Assembly (NCBI GenBank): GCA_963828705.1
Contig: CAWHGA010000001.1
Coordinates: forward strand, 1 to 64,000
Reading direction: 5' to 3'
Length of the DNA: 64,000 nucleotides
Origin: CAWDJT01 sp963828705
GTDB lineage: Bacteria; Desulfobacterota; Syntrophobacteria; Syntrophobacterales; Syntrophobacteraceae
Shown here: positions 11,420 to 20,723 of the stretch, piece by piece
Numbering within the stretch: the first letter of the stretch is position 1
Layout: each line of letters begins with the position of its first letter
Translations under genes and position numbers: made by a program
Notes under the pieces: generated by a model
Told to the model about the DNA's origin: nothing
The model's input: only the letters and a program-made list of their open reading frames with translations
Databases searched by the model: none

Positions 11420-12283
11420 ATGATTCTGATCGTTGCGGTCCTGGCATTGGTCTGTGCCATTGCCCTCTTGACCTATGCCTTTTTCTGGTATGAAGCCGCC
11501 AATAGCCCATATCGCAAGCGGCTTCAGGAAATCTCGCAAGGCCATGTTGTCCGCATCCTGCTGCGAAGTATTTTGAGCAGCGTTGTCAGCTTACTGATGG
11601 TGCTGTTCTTTTTCCCTTTACAGCTTTGGCGGACCCTCTGGCGCCCATCCCAGGCACCGAATCAGGATTTCCAACCGGTGTTCATGGTCCATGGCCTCTA
11701 CCACAATGCCAGTTCCTGGGTTTTGTATCGCTGGTGGCTCAGAAAGGCGGGATATACCGACATCTACTGCTGGTCTTACAGCAGTTTCAAGGGTTCCTTT
11801 GACCAGATCGTGCACGATTTCAACCAGTGGGTGCAAGAGATCATTGCCGAGAGACATCCTGGCCAACAGGCGATCATGATCGGTCACAGCCTGGGAGGCT
11901 TGATCATTCGGGCCCACATCGCCAATCCGGAGGCAGCCCGGCAGGTCACCACCGTGGTGACTCTCGGCACGCCGCACCAGGGAAGCAAGCTGGCCGCGCT
12001 GGGGATTGGCAAGCTGGCACAAAGCCTGGTCTATCAGGGGGTTCTTAGCCAGCGACTGGAACAGACCGCACCGCCGAAGGATGTCAAACGGCTGGCCGTT
12101 GTGTCACCAACCGACAATATGGTGCTCCCTCCCCCCGATGCCTGGCGGAGTGTCCAGGAGGGCTGGGAGTATCTGGAAACACCTCCCCTTTCCCATGTGG
12201 CCCTGTTGTATCATTGGCCGACCGCCAGAAAGGTGCTTCAATATCTGCGACCGGCCGTCAGATCCGGGCAGGGCCCTCAATAA
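11420..12283 (+). CDS. Membrane-anchored alpha/beta-hydrolase (lipase/esterase-like)
   Basis: About 287 residues. The N-terminal hydrophobic segment (MILIVAVLALVCAIALLTYA) and a second one around residues 50-70 suggest inner-membrane anchoring. The hydrolase domain shows the oxyanion region FMVHGLYHNASSW and the nucleophile elbow MIGHSLGGLI (Ser in GHSLG). VVTLGTPHQGSKLA is typical of triacylglycerol lipases. The acid may lie in VSPTDNMVLPP and the His in LSHVALLYHW. ATG at 11420 is preceded by AAGGAGGAG. Substrate unknown. It converges with the amidotransferase gene, with about 6 bases between their stops. Confidence 0.83.
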   Translation: MILIVAVLALVCAIALLTYAFFWYEAANSPYRKRLQEISQGHVVRILLRSILSSVVSLLMVLFFFPLQLWRTLWRPSQAPNQDFQPVFMVHGLYHNASSWVLYRWWLRKAGYTDIYCWSYSSFKGSFDQIVHDFNQWVQEIIAERHPGQQAIMIGHSLGGLIIRAHIANPEAARQVTTVVTLGTPHQGSKLAALGIGKLAQSLVYQGVLSQRLEQTAPPKDVKRLAVVSPTDNMVLPPPDAWRSVQEGWEYLETPPLSHVALLYHWPTARKVLQYLRPAVRSGQGPQ

Positions 12284-12289
12284 TGGCCA

Positions 12290-12991
12290 CTAACCGGCAA
12301 TCAGCTCGGCCCACCGCTGGTAGACCGAAGCACCGATCTGCTGCAATGCGGCCAAGTGATCTCCGGCTTGGGCGACCACGGTTTGGCCGTTGATCCCTTC
12401 CTGCTGCAACTCATGCTGGAAGGTATCGACCATGGTGGCCACCATCGAGGCAGTGACTTCCATGTGAAACAAGAACCCATAGGCATTGCGACCATAACGA
12501 AAAGCCTGGCAGGGTGTGATGGCAGATGATGCCAGGGCAGTCGCTCCCTGCGGCAGATCAAAAATATCCCCATGCCAATGGAAACCCATAAAAGAGGGAT
12601 TCACCCCGCTCCACAGCGGGTCCTGGCGGGCTGATTCGGCGAGTGTCACCGGATACCAGCCGATTTCCTTGGCTCTGTTCTTTTTGACCTGGGCACCCAG
12701 AGCGGCGGCCAGCAACTGGCTGCCCAGGCACACTCCGAGGATGGGTTTCTCCTGCTTGAGGGTGGTTCTTATGAGTTGTAGTTCTTCCCGCAAAAACGGG
12801 TAGATGTCTTGTTCGTAGACCCCCATTGGGCCACCCATGACAATGAGGCCCTCGGCCTCACCCAGCTCCGACGGGATTTTGTCGCCTTCAAAAGAACGAA
12901 CATATTTCACCGCAATGCCCTTAGCCTGGAGTGCATCGGCGATAGTCCCAAGCGTCTCACAAAAGATGTGCTGTAATACGGTGACTTTCAT
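12290..12991 (-). CDS. Class I glutamine amidotransferase (GMP synthase-like, stand-alone)
   Basis: 233 residues, a stand-alone class I glutamine amidotransferase or related gamma-glutamyl hydrolase. Visible: LIVMGGPMGVYEQD, nucleophile Cys in ILGVCLGSQLLAAALGA, and the His of the triad in YGFLFHMEV. The family includes GuaA-like proteins of unknown substrate; no synthetase partner is next to it. The start codon is followed by KVTVLQHIFCETLGTIADAL, a normal N-terminus for this group. A REP-like repeat cluster lies upstream. Confidence 0.85.
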   Translation of the reverse strand: MKVTVLQHIFCETLGTIADALQAKGIAVKYVRSFEGDKIPSELGEAEGLIVMGGPMGVYEQDIYPFLREELQLIRTTLKQEKPILGVCLGSQLLAAALGAQVKKNRAKEIGWYPVTLAESARQDPLWSGVNPSFMGFHWHGDIFDLPQGATALASSAITPCQAFRYGRNAYGFLFHMEVTASMVATMVDTFQHELQQEGINGQTVVAQAGDHLAALQQIGASVYQRWAELIAG

Positions 12992-13108
12992 ATGTCCCTC
13001 ATCACAAACGAATGTGGGGCAGAGCTGCTTGCCTGCCCAATTGCCGGATATCCTTCCGTCACGCTGTCAGTAACGCATCACAGAAATGAGTACTCAAAAT
13101 CCCTCGTT

Positions 13109-13230
13109 CGTCACCCCCGCGAAGGCGGGGTCAGGGGGTCGGGGAGGCAGCGGAGCGTCACCCCCGCGAAGGCGGGGGTCCAGGAGGCTCCTTGACCACG
13201 TCTGGATTCCCGCCTTCGCGGGAATGACGA
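13109..13230. repeat. REP-like palindrome cluster, copy 3
   Basis: CGTCACCCCCGCGAAGGCGG occurs at 13109 and again at 13156. The inverted counterpart CCCGCCTTCGCGGGAATGACG ends near 13229. It is a near-perfect long hairpin plus an extra half unit, related to the copies at 1834, 9432 and 35575. Confidence 0.75.
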
Positions 13231-13309
13231 GCAGTATGGGCAGTATTTCGGATACCCTATTCTGTGTCGTTGTACTTAGAACCACAACAAAACTTTGAAA
13301 CTGCAGTTT

Positions 13310-13350
13310 GCGGATAAGACGCATCCACAGGGCGTGAAACGCTAATGAGC
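13310..13350 (+). promoter_or_regulatory. 41-base conserved element with GCGT-GAA-ACGC hairpin, copy 1
   Basis: Begins GCGGATAAGACGC and continues CCACAGGGCGTGAAACGCTA. It matches the element at 44042-44082 at 36 of 41 positions. GCGT can pair with the ACGC after it (tight GAA loop) or with the ACGC before it. Lies about 155 bases before the Fe-S protein start. Function unknown; a leader RNA element or a small repeat are both possible. Confidence 0.5.
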
Positions 13351-13505
13351 AAAACCGAGGCCACTGTAGCGCTCGCCCGCATGCAAATTCGCTAGGTCCT
13401 GGCCGCGGGTTTCGGTTATTATCCGGTTTCATCGCCATTCGGCCGGTGACCCGCTGGCTGGCTATCAGGCAGCATCTCTATCTCGCGGCTTCGGAGGCAT
13501 CATTG

Positions 13506-14066
13506 ATGGAACCCACCACGGTCCACGAAACCGGCTATCATTTCACCCTGGTGAATATCGACTGTTTGAGGTGCTCCACGCATTTCAATGTGGTCATGGA
13601 ACTGCGGCAGCCCGTCGAGGAGCTTCTGCCCTATCTGGCGGCCGTCCTGCCTGGATGCACCTACGTGCACGGGGCCGGCGTGATCAACCTGATGGACGAC
13701 GGCCACATCGTCGCCATATACCCGGATCGGATCACCATAACCGATGTGAGCGACCAGGATACCGGGGCTCGGCTTTGCCGCCACTATTTTGATACCATCC
13801 AGCGAGTCAAGGCCGAGCGCCATCTGATCGAACCACAATACGAAAAACGGTCATCCATCACCGTGCTGGGCATCCTGCGGCACCTGCCGCAAACCAACTG
13901 TGGGCGCTGTCAATGCCCCACATGTATGGCTTTTGCCGCCAAGGTCTTCCGCCGGGAAGCACCCATCGGGGAGTGCCTTCCGCTGCTGGAAGACATCGGC
14001 GCAGAACGCTTCCAGCAGCTCATCCAGCAACTGCAGGCCGGTGGTTACGCCGTGCCGGCCGTTTGA
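13506..14066 (+). CDS. Protein with C-terminal 4Fe-4S (Fe-S cluster) domain
   Basis: About 186 residues. N-terminal two thirds are not recognised, apart from NIDCLRCSTHFNVVMELRQP with a CxxC pair. The C-terminal part NCGRCQCPTCMAFAAKVFRR followed by GECLPL matches the small four-Cys [4Fe-4S] domain found in corrinoid Fe-S proteins, RnfB and similar redox proteins. ATG at 13506 has GGAGG about 9 bases upstream; I prefer it to the GTG 60 bases earlier. It leads a tight three-gene run with the DUF3786 protein and a glycosyltransferase. A redox role alongside the DUF3786 protein is inferred only from the domain and context. Confidence 0.7.
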   Translation: MEPTTVHETGYHFTLVNIDCLRCSTHFNVVMELRQPVEELLPYLAAVLPGCTYVHGAGVINLMDDGHIVAIYPDRITITDVSDQDTGARLCRHYFDTIQRVKAERHLIEPQYEKRSSITVLGILRHLPQTNCGRCQCPTCMAFAAKVFRREAPIGECLPLLEDIGAERFQQLIQQLQAGGYAVPAV

Positions 14067-14159
14067 TACCTTCTTGTTCCGTTTTGTTCCGACCGCCTAA
14101 TGATGTTACCAGGTCAGACGGCATCGGGCCAGTACCAACCCCAGGGAAACGAGCGACTC

Positions 14160-15038
14160 ATGGAAGACCAGTTGGAATCGGTACACACCCTGACCAACCG
14201 TTTTGAAGCAGATCTGTTGATGGATGCCTTGGAGCGGGAAGGAATCCCGGCATTGCTGCGCTCCTTTGAAGAAACGCCATATGACGGTCTGTTTGTGATG
14301 CAGCGCGGCTGGGGTCGGATTTTGGTACCCTCACCGCAAGTTCAGGCCGCCAAGGAGGTCATCGAATCCCTGGTTCGGGATCTGCAAACAAGGAAGCTCT
14401 ACGAAGACCCGGCCGACCTGGACCCGCTCCTTTGGGAGAGGCTTCGTCACGCCGATCCGCAAGTCATCTGCGGCAACGCGCAGGTCCGTTACCACGCCAC
14501 TACCCGCAGCTACCTGGTGCCCTTTCTCAATGGCGAATATGCCTGTTTCCCCGAGGAGGAACGGATCATCTCTCAAGGACCGAATGTTGATTTCCAGGAC
14601 AATTTCCAGTTCTACCTGGTGGTGCTCCATTACTTGATCGAGGCTCAATCGACGGGACTCACGGGCCGCTGGGTGAGCGAACAGGAAATCCCCGGGGGCG
14701 ATTTGTTCTTTCGCGGACCGCATGCCTTCCATACCGCCCCGCTGGAGAAGCTGTTCGGAACCCGCCTTGACCTGTTTGCGGCGGCGGCTGAAAAGCTCGG
14801 CGGCATGCCGGTGGCCAGCGGCGACCTGGCCTATCGATTCTGGCCTCTGCCACGCATTCCCTTGCTGATCCTGCTCTGGCGCGGTGATGATGAATTCCCC
14901 GCCGTCATCCATATCCGCCTTGACGCCGGCATTCTTGATCATCTGCATACCCTCGACACCATTTGGGCCATGGTCAACGTTGTCTGCCGGAGCCTCAAAC
15001 GCATCGGCAAGAACCTGCTGCAGCCAAACGAACCATGA
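14160..15038 (+). CDS. DUF2007-like plus DUF3786 domain protein
   Basis: About 292 residues. The N-terminal 70 residues (LTNRFEADLLMDALEREGIP, LVPSPQVQAAKEVI) look like the DUF2007 putative signal-transducing domain. The rest matches DUF3786: GGDLFFRGPHAF, PLEKLFGTRLDLFAAAAEKL and LPRIPLLILLWRGDDEFPA. The function of DUF3786 is unknown; as I recall, it often accompanies small Fe-S domains in strict anaerobes, as it does here. An upstream in-frame ATG at 14100 is possible, but homology begins after 14160. The stop overlaps an ATG of the next frame (ATGA at 15035-15038). Confidence 0.75.
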   Translation: MEDQLESVHTLTNRFEADLLMDALEREGIPALLRSFEETPYDGLFVMQRGWGRILVPSPQVQAAKEVIESLVRDLQTRKLYEDPADLDPLLWERLRHADPQVICGNAQVRYHATTRSYLVPFLNGEYACFPEEERIISQGPNVDFQDNFQFYLVVLHYLIEAQSTGLTGRWVSEQEIPGGDLFFRGPHAFHTAPLEKLFGTRLDLFAAAAEKLGGMPVASGDLAYRFWPLPRIPLLILLWRGDDEFPAVIHIRLDAGILDHLHTLDTIWAMVNVVCRSLKRIGKNLLQPNEP

Positions 15039-15055
15039 AACCACAAAGGCGAATA

Positions 15056-16183
15056 ATGTCTACCCCCGGTTCACCGTCACACCCCTGCACGCTTTCCGTG
15101 GTCATTCCCTGTTACAATGAAGAAGTCACTCTGGAGAAATGTGTCGGCAGGGTGCTTTCCATCCAAGACGCCGCTCTCCAATTGGAGATCATCATCGTCG
15201 ATGATGCCTCGCAGGACAACAGCCTGGCGATCGCCCACAACCTGGCCGCCAGCCATCCGGAAATCCGCGTTCTCCACCATGAACGCAACAGGGGCAAGGG
15301 AGCTGCCTTGCGCAACGGCTTCCAGATCGCCACTGGCGATTTTGTGGCGGTGCAGGACGCTGACCTGGAATACGACCCCCAGGATCTGAAGCGCCTACTG
15401 GTTCCGCTCAAGGACGGCATTGCCGATGTAGTATTCGGTTCCCGGTTCTTGAGCCACGGGACGCACCGCGTTCTATATTTTTGGCACTCTCTCGGCAATG
15501 CCTTCCTAACCTTCCTCTCCAACATGTTTACCGACCTCAACCTGAGCGACATGGAGACATGCTACAAGGTTTTCCGCCGCGAGGTCATCCAGGGCATCAC
15601 TCTCGAGGAGGATCGGTTCGGCATTGAACCGGAGCTGGTGGCCAAGGTGGCCCAGAAGCGCCTGCGCATCTACGAGATGGGCATTTCCTACTACGGCAGG
15701 ACCTATGAGGAAGGGAAGAAGATCGGGGTCAAGGACGGCTTCCGCGCCCTTTACTGCATCTTTCATTACAATGCCCATCGCGCCCCCCCGCCCATGCAGT
15801 TCATGATCTATGCGCTCATCGGCGGGTTCTCCGCCCTGATCAATGTGGCACTCTTTCTGAGTCTGTACCACTCGGGTGTGCCGGTCATCGGCGCCGCACC
15901 TGTTTCTTACCTGAGTGCCGCAGCGCTGAACTATTATCTCTGTATCCACTTCCTGTTTCGCCACCGGGCCAGATGGTCTTGTGCGGGAGAGGTGCTCATT
16001 TATCTGGTCGTAGTCGCCATGATGGGCCTGGCCGACCTGTGGATGACACAAACTCTGCTGGCCGCAACCCTGCCAGCCTGGCAGGCCAGATTCACTGCCG
16101 CCTTAATGGGGTTGGTCTTTAACTTCCTGGGAAGGAAGTATCTGGTATTTCCCGAGCCGGGCTCGGGACCTTGGAAATCGTGA
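15056..16183 (+). CDS. DPM1-like family 2 glycosyltransferase with C-terminal GtrA-type membrane domain
   Basis: About 375 residues. N-terminal domain resembles dolichol/undecaprenyl-phosphate sugar synthases: LSVVIPCYNEEVTLEKCVGR, IVDDASQDNSLAIA, GKGAALRNGF, VQDADLEYDPQDLKRLL and VVFGSRFLSHGTHR. After about residue 245 come four predicted membrane segments (QFMIYALIGGFSALINVALF onward), typical of GtrA flippase-like domains, so transfer and lipid-linked sugar handling are fused. Start taken at 15056 (AAGGCG just upstream). A start at 15035, overlapping the previous stop, is the alternative and would imply translational coupling. Confidence 0.88.
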   Translation: MSTPGSPSHPCTLSVVIPCYNEEVTLEKCVGRVLSIQDAALQLEIIIVDDASQDNSLAIAHNLAASHPEIRVLHHERNRGKGAALRNGFQIATGDFVAVQDADLEYDPQDLKRLLVPLKDGIADVVFGSRFLSHGTHRVLYFWHSLGNAFLTFLSNMFTDLNLSDMETCYKVFRREVIQGITLEEDRFGIEPELVAKVAQKRLRIYEMGISYYGRTYEEGKKIGVKDGFRALYCIFHYNAHRAPPPMQFMIYALIGGFSALINVALFLSLYHSGVPVIGAAPVSYLSAAALNYYLCIHFLFRHRARWSCAGEVLIYLVVVAMMGLADLWMTQTLLAATLPAWQARFTAALMGLVFNFLGRKYLVFPEPGSGPWKS

Positions 16184-16288
16184 TGGGACTCAGCGAAATT
16201 CGCAGAGGGCTTGAATGAAGGGAACCATCGTCAACGCGGGACCGGCTTTCGTGCAAGCGGAGCTTTGTGCCCGCTGTCAGCGGGGTTA

Positions 16289-17173
16289 CTACAACCCGGC
16301 CACTTCCAGGATAGCCGGCACCGAGGTTTCCTTGCCGATGGCCATGATGTGCACGCCGTGGCCGATGCCTTGCTCCCTGATCTGACGGATCATGCGGCCA
16401 GCGATCTCAATACCTTTCTGCAACGCCCCGCCCTTAGGCGCGCTCGCCATCTCATCAATGAGCTGCTGTGGTACCTGTATACCCGCCACGTTTTCATTCA
16501 TGTAAGTCGCCATCTTGGCAGAAACCAGCAGCACGATGCCGGCCAGGATTTTGACGTTGAACTTAACAGCGTAATCCATGAACCGTTTGAAGTTGTCCAG
16601 ATCGTAGACTGCCTGGGTCTGGAAGAATTCCGCACCAGCTTTGATCTTCTTTTCGAACTTGAGAAGCTGCGGTTCGATGGGATCGGCTTCGGGAGTCACC
16701 ACCGCACCAACACAGAACTTGGGAGAACCCTTGAGATGATTGCCAGCCAGGTCCTGGCCGGCTTCCAGGGTCCGAGCCGCCCGCAGGATCTGGACCGATT
16801 CCAGGTCATGCACTGGTTTGGCGTCTCTGTGGTCCCCCATGATTATGTGATCTCCGGTCAGGCACAGAACATTCTCGATGCCCAACACACTGGCGCTCAG
16901 CAGGTCGGATTGGAGCGCCATGCGGTTGCGGTCACGGCCGGTCATCTGCAGGATGGGTTCCCCGCCCAATTGTTTGATGATGTGGCATCCAACCAGGGAA
17001 GACAGACGCATCACCGAACTTTGATTGTCGGTCATGTTGATGCCGTGGACCTTGTCCTTGAGGAGCGTAATGTGCTCCTTCATCTCTTCGATGTCAGTGC
17101 CCTTGGGCGGTCCCACTTCCGCGGTGACGACGAACTGACCTGACTGCAGTGCGTTTTTGAATGAACCCGCCAT
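16289..17173 (-). CDS. metF: 5,10-methylenetetrahydrofolate reductase
   Basis: 294-residue catalytic subunit that reduces methylene-THF to methyl-THF in the methyl branch of the Wood-Ljungdahl pathway. Recognisable: VVTAEVGPPKGTDIEEM at the start, INMTDNQSS, MTGRDRNRMALQSDLL, ENVLCLTGDH, and GAEFFQTQAVYDLDNFKRFM. The upstream metV stop is only 3 bases away, so the two form the metVF pair known from acetogens and sulfate reducers. In those organisms MetV recruits the electron donor. Direction in vivo may be oxidative (acetate or propionate oxidation) or reductive; the sequence cannot tell. Confidence 0.93.
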   Translation of the reverse strand: MAGSFKNALQSGQFVVTAEVGPPKGTDIEEMKEHITLLKDKVHGINMTDNQSSVMRLSSLVGCHIIKQLGGEPILQMTGRDRNRMALQSDLLSASVLGIENVLCLTGDHIIMGDHRDAKPVHDLESVQILRAARTLEAGQDLAGNHLKGSPKFCVGAVVTPEADPIEPQLLKFEKKIKAGAEFFQTQAVYDLDNFKRFMDYAVKFNVKILAGIVLLVSAKMATYMNENVAGIQVPQQLIDEMASAPKGGALQKGIEIAGRMIRQIREQGIGHGVHIMAIGKETSVPAILEVAGL

Positions 17174-17176
17174 CGA

Positions 17177-17842
17177 TCACTCTCCTTTGTATGCCTCATG
17201 CACCTGTTTTGCCGGGTGGACTTGAACCTGGTGATTGCGCGGGGGAAACTCCTGCTTGAAGCGATCGAGCTTGCCCATCTTGTCCAGGCGTTGGTAGATA
17301 AGCGTCCAGGCGCAGTCCTTGTTCTTATCGACTTCGCATTTGCCGTGGTCGGTGCCGCCGCATGGTCCGTTGAGAATACCCTTGGCGCACACGGTCACCG
17401 GACAGATGCCGCCGGTTTCGCCGAGGACGCAGTCGCCGCAGGCGCGGCAGCGTTCCACCCAGGTACCGTCCTGAGGCGTCATGCCGATAAAGCGGGTGTT
17501 GACCCCAGGAAGGACCTGCAGCGGCTCACAAAGGTCGGCCAGGAGCTGAGCACCGGCACCGCAGGCCAAACTCATCACCACATCGTAGTCCTGGAGCTTC
17601 TCCAGGATCAATTCCATGTACTCGCGGTTGCACTGCCGTTCGACCGTGTCCTCGTCGATTTGGATCGGCTTGCCGTCCTTCTTGAAGGACATGCGCAATT
17701 GCGAAGCCAGCATCCCCACTTCCTTTTTGCCCCCCACCATGCACACGCTCACGCAGGTGTCACAACCCAGGATGAACACCTTCTGGTAATCGGAGAGCAC
17801 TCCCTTGATCTCTTCAAATGGTTTTCTTTCCGCAACAATCAT
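17177..17842 (-). CDS. metV: Methylenetetrahydrofolate reductase partner subunit (MTHFR C-terminal domain protein)
   Basis: 221-residue MetV. Cys clusters: GCDTCVSVCMVGGKKEV near residue 30, then CRACGDC, GGICPVTVC, NGPCGG and GKCEVDKNKDCAW in the C-terminal half, which bind Fe-S clusters and possibly zinc. In Moorella the MetV protein bridges MetF to HdrABC/MvhD-like electron carriers. An MvhD-like gene lies about 6 kb upstream on the same strand, beyond the glutamate synthase genes. N-terminus MIVAERKPFEEIKGVLSDYQ is typical; a GAGGTG-like site precedes the ATG. Confidence 0.9.
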   Translation of the reverse strand: MIVAERKPFEEIKGVLSDYQKVFILGCDTCVSVCMVGGKKEVGMLASQLRMSFKKDGKPIQIDEDTVERQCNREYMELILEKLQDYDVVMSLACGAGAQLLADLCEPLQVLPGVNTRFIGMTPQDGTWVERCRACGDCVLGETGGICPVTVCAKGILNGPCGGTDHGKCEVDKNKDCAWTLIYQRLDKMGKLDRFKQEFPPRNHQVQVHPAKQVHEAYKGE

Positions 17843-18012
17843 CGAAACACCTCTTATGGAGTGTCAATACCACCTATCCTGATCGCCGGCGGGTCGCCGC
17901 GACCCTGCCAACGCCGTATCAAATGGTCCCAGTGGCCCCAGCATGGGGAACCAACCGGATGGCGGCTTTTCCAACCCGCCAGAACCTTGCCGACAACCCT
18001 CACCATCACGGG

Positions 18013-20668
18013 CTAATGGTCCACCGCCAATTTCGCCGTACCGTTGTGGTTGTCGGCGATCCCGGTGAGTACCGCCAGCTGGACAGCTCGTACCTTGCGG
18101 TACACCTCCCGGGGCTGGCGTTTTCGGCCGTTGACCATGAGCAGATCGCGCTCGATGGAAATCCCAAACAACCGTTCGTTTTCTTCCAGGTACGGCAGGA
18201 TCAACTGCCAATCGGCATCGGTGAATTCATCGAATTCACCGCCGTTGAGCTGCCCATCTACGAGCCGCCGATGCGGGTCGCGGGCGAAGATCGCCCCACC
18301 TGAAGCCAGGGAGAACAAATTTGAACCCGGATAGGGCGTCGGCAGTTCGATCAGGTTGCCGTGGTCATCGAAGTTCATGCCGTTGAGAATCACGAACCCG
18401 CCTCCGGCGTGTGGATCACCGGCCATAAACGATTCCGCCAGGTAGTCCAGGGCGGTGCCGTTGATCACCACCCGCGGCCGCCCCACGGCATTGATCAGCG
18501 GCCGCCCGGCGGCATTGCCCATGATATAGACGGAACCACCCTTGGCGCCGTACATAAAGGTCTGGCCCACATCACCAAAAACCGTCAGCTTTCCGGCCTT
18601 CATGATCTGACCGAGCTGATCCTGGGCATTACCGTGAACGTAGATCTCCATGCCGTCCATGCCGGAGCCCAGGTAATCACCGGAACTGCCATAGACATCA
18701 ATGCGCACATCTTCGGTGCCCGGTCCAAAACCATTGCCGGTGAATCGCTGGCCGCGGTACCCGTAGACGATGAAGCGTTTCCAACCTTTGAAGTACGCTT
18801 CACACAGCAATCGAGCATCGCAGTTGTCGCCTTCCGGTTCGAATTCGCGGGTGTAGACCACCAGGATTTCTTCATCCGCCTGGGGAGCGCGCAACCGCTC
18901 ACGGGTGTGCCAATCGATGTGACGGTAACGGCCACCCGGCGCAGCGTAGAAATCCGGAGTGGCCGCGAACACCTCCCGAAGGCTGCTGCGAATGATCCAC
19001 AGGAGCCAGCTGCGTTTCTTGTTGCCCGTCTCATAACGTTGATCGTTAAGGAGCGTCAACACTTCGATCACCAGCGCCTTGGTGGTATCGCTGCCGGCCG
19101 CGGCCTTGACCAGCTCGGCGCAGGCCCAGCGGATGGTGTTGTAGTCCCAACCGGGGATGGCATCACGCAGATGAGCAAACAGCGCCTTGGCTTGACCCTG
19201 CTCAAGCAACCGCCCGAGTTGCCAACCGACGGCTCGCCCCTCAGCCGGTTCGCGCACCGTCAGGGTCGCATCCATCGGCTTCTGAAAGGGGGCCACGCTC
19301 TGGCGCCGACCGAATTTGTCGGTGCAGCTCAATCGCATCCGGCCGTTGTCCGGTTTGATCGTAAACATGAAGGAGCCGCCATCGGTGTGACTGCCGCCAC
19401 GGGCGTTCCAGTATTTGTCGGCCACCGGACAAAAGCGCGGATCTTCCTGGGAAAGGCTTTCCAGGGTGGCATCGATGGCCTGTTTTTCCGAACACACCAG
19501 GCCGATTTGCACCTCGCCATCCTGCAGGGCGAACACCTGGGGACGCAGCATGGCGGTGTCGGTGATGCCGATCAGTTGCATATATTTCTGGTAAGGTTCA
19601 TTACGCGCAATGATGAAAAACCAGGGGCCGTCGGGCGAACCGTGAATGTGGGATGCCTGGATGGCCCGGTAAAGCTTCTGCTTGTCAGCCGGCAACTGAT
19701 CGAAGTCGGCTTCGGTGGTGGGCGCCAGGGCTTCGATGATGTATTCCAACGGATAGCCGTACACCCGGTTCCAAAGATCCAGCAGCAGAACCGAGGCTTC
19801 CGTGTCGGTATGGAACAGAGGGTAGCATTTGCGCTGTTTCAGGTATTCACACACCGACAGGTAGTTGGCGAAGTCGCCGTTGTGGACCAGGGCTTCGTCC
19901 AGACCGCTGAAGGGATGCGCCCCCGCCGGGTGCCACACGCGCCCCTTGGTGGGGTAGCGCTGGTGAGCGATCCAGATGTGGGCCTTGAAATCCTCCAACT
20001 GGTAGTACCGCGCCACCTCCTCGGCATAGCCCACGATCTTGAGGATCATCATGTTCCGACCGTGGGACATGACAAAGGCCTTCTTGTCACCGAGGGTTGA
20101 ATAGAAAGTGGTGTTGATTTTGAAGGAATTCTGCCAGACGAATTCGTCCTCGGCGCGTCCCGGTGGCAGGTTTTCCATATGGTGGGTGGCGATGAACGCT
20201 CTCAGCACATCCGGTTTTACTCGCACAAAATACCGCATCACATCCGGCGGCCGGACTTCAAGGCCGGGGATGTCCCGATAGTCACTGATGGTGGCAAGCC
20301 TGCCGGACTGCAGCGACGTTGAAATAAGGGCGGATAAACTGTTCTTCCACCACGCCCGCCACACTCTGGTCCTCGGGATCGATGAGCGCCACCTGCAACA
20401 TGTAGTGGCTGTCCAGAATTTCGCGGGAAACCCCGAGCGCCTCCGGTTCAAAACCCACGGCGGCAATTCCGCCACCCTTACCGTTGCCGCGGTTGTGCAT
20501 CTGCCTGGACGGTTCGAAGATGTGCTTCCCACCCACTGGGATGGAACAGGCGAAGCCGGTGACGCCGCAGCCGCCCTCCTCTGCCTGTTTGCCCTCAAAG
20601 CCGGGAGGATATGCCGTCAGCAACCGCCCTCGTGAGTCGATGATTCGTTGTGCAACCGATAATCCCAT
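18013..20668 (-). CDS. Glutamate synthase: glutaminase (class II amidotransferase) plus GXGXG domain subunit, frameshifted
   Basis: About 885 residues when the break near 20300 is repaired. The first 128 codons (MGLSVAQRIIDSRGRLLTAY, then EEGGCGVTGFA with the likely catalytic Cys, MHNRGNGKGGG) end at a stop at 20282. The rest continues in another frame from SDYRDIPGLEVRPPDVMRYF. Further motifs: WIAHQRYPTKGRVWHPAGAH and HNGDFANYL of the amidotransferase, a mid-helical region, and a C-terminal GltB beta-helix (GYRGQRFTGNGFGPG, GGSVYIMGNAAGRPL). It releases ammonia from glutamine for the FMN subunit encoded upstream. In archaeal-type enzymes these domains are often separate genes; here two are fused. 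Confidence 0.88.
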
Positions 20669-20723
20669 AGAATCTCACTTTCTTGTCTCGTTCACGCCAT
20701 CCGTGGGGGAGATGGCCGCCCGC

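Larger units (their letters stand above)
12992..13505. other. Intergenic region with REP-like repeats and a 41-base conserved element
   Basis: Holds repeats at 13109-13230 and the element at 13310-13350, both listed separately. No supported gene. Confidence 0.6.

Noticed and set aside
13109..13230. CRISPR-like repeated units
   Set aside because: Only two direct units plus an inverted one, with no regular spacers and no cas genes; it is a REP-type palindrome.
18361..20100. 579-codon plus-strand open frame
   Set aside because: Antisense of the glutaminase/GXGXG subunit; no family character.
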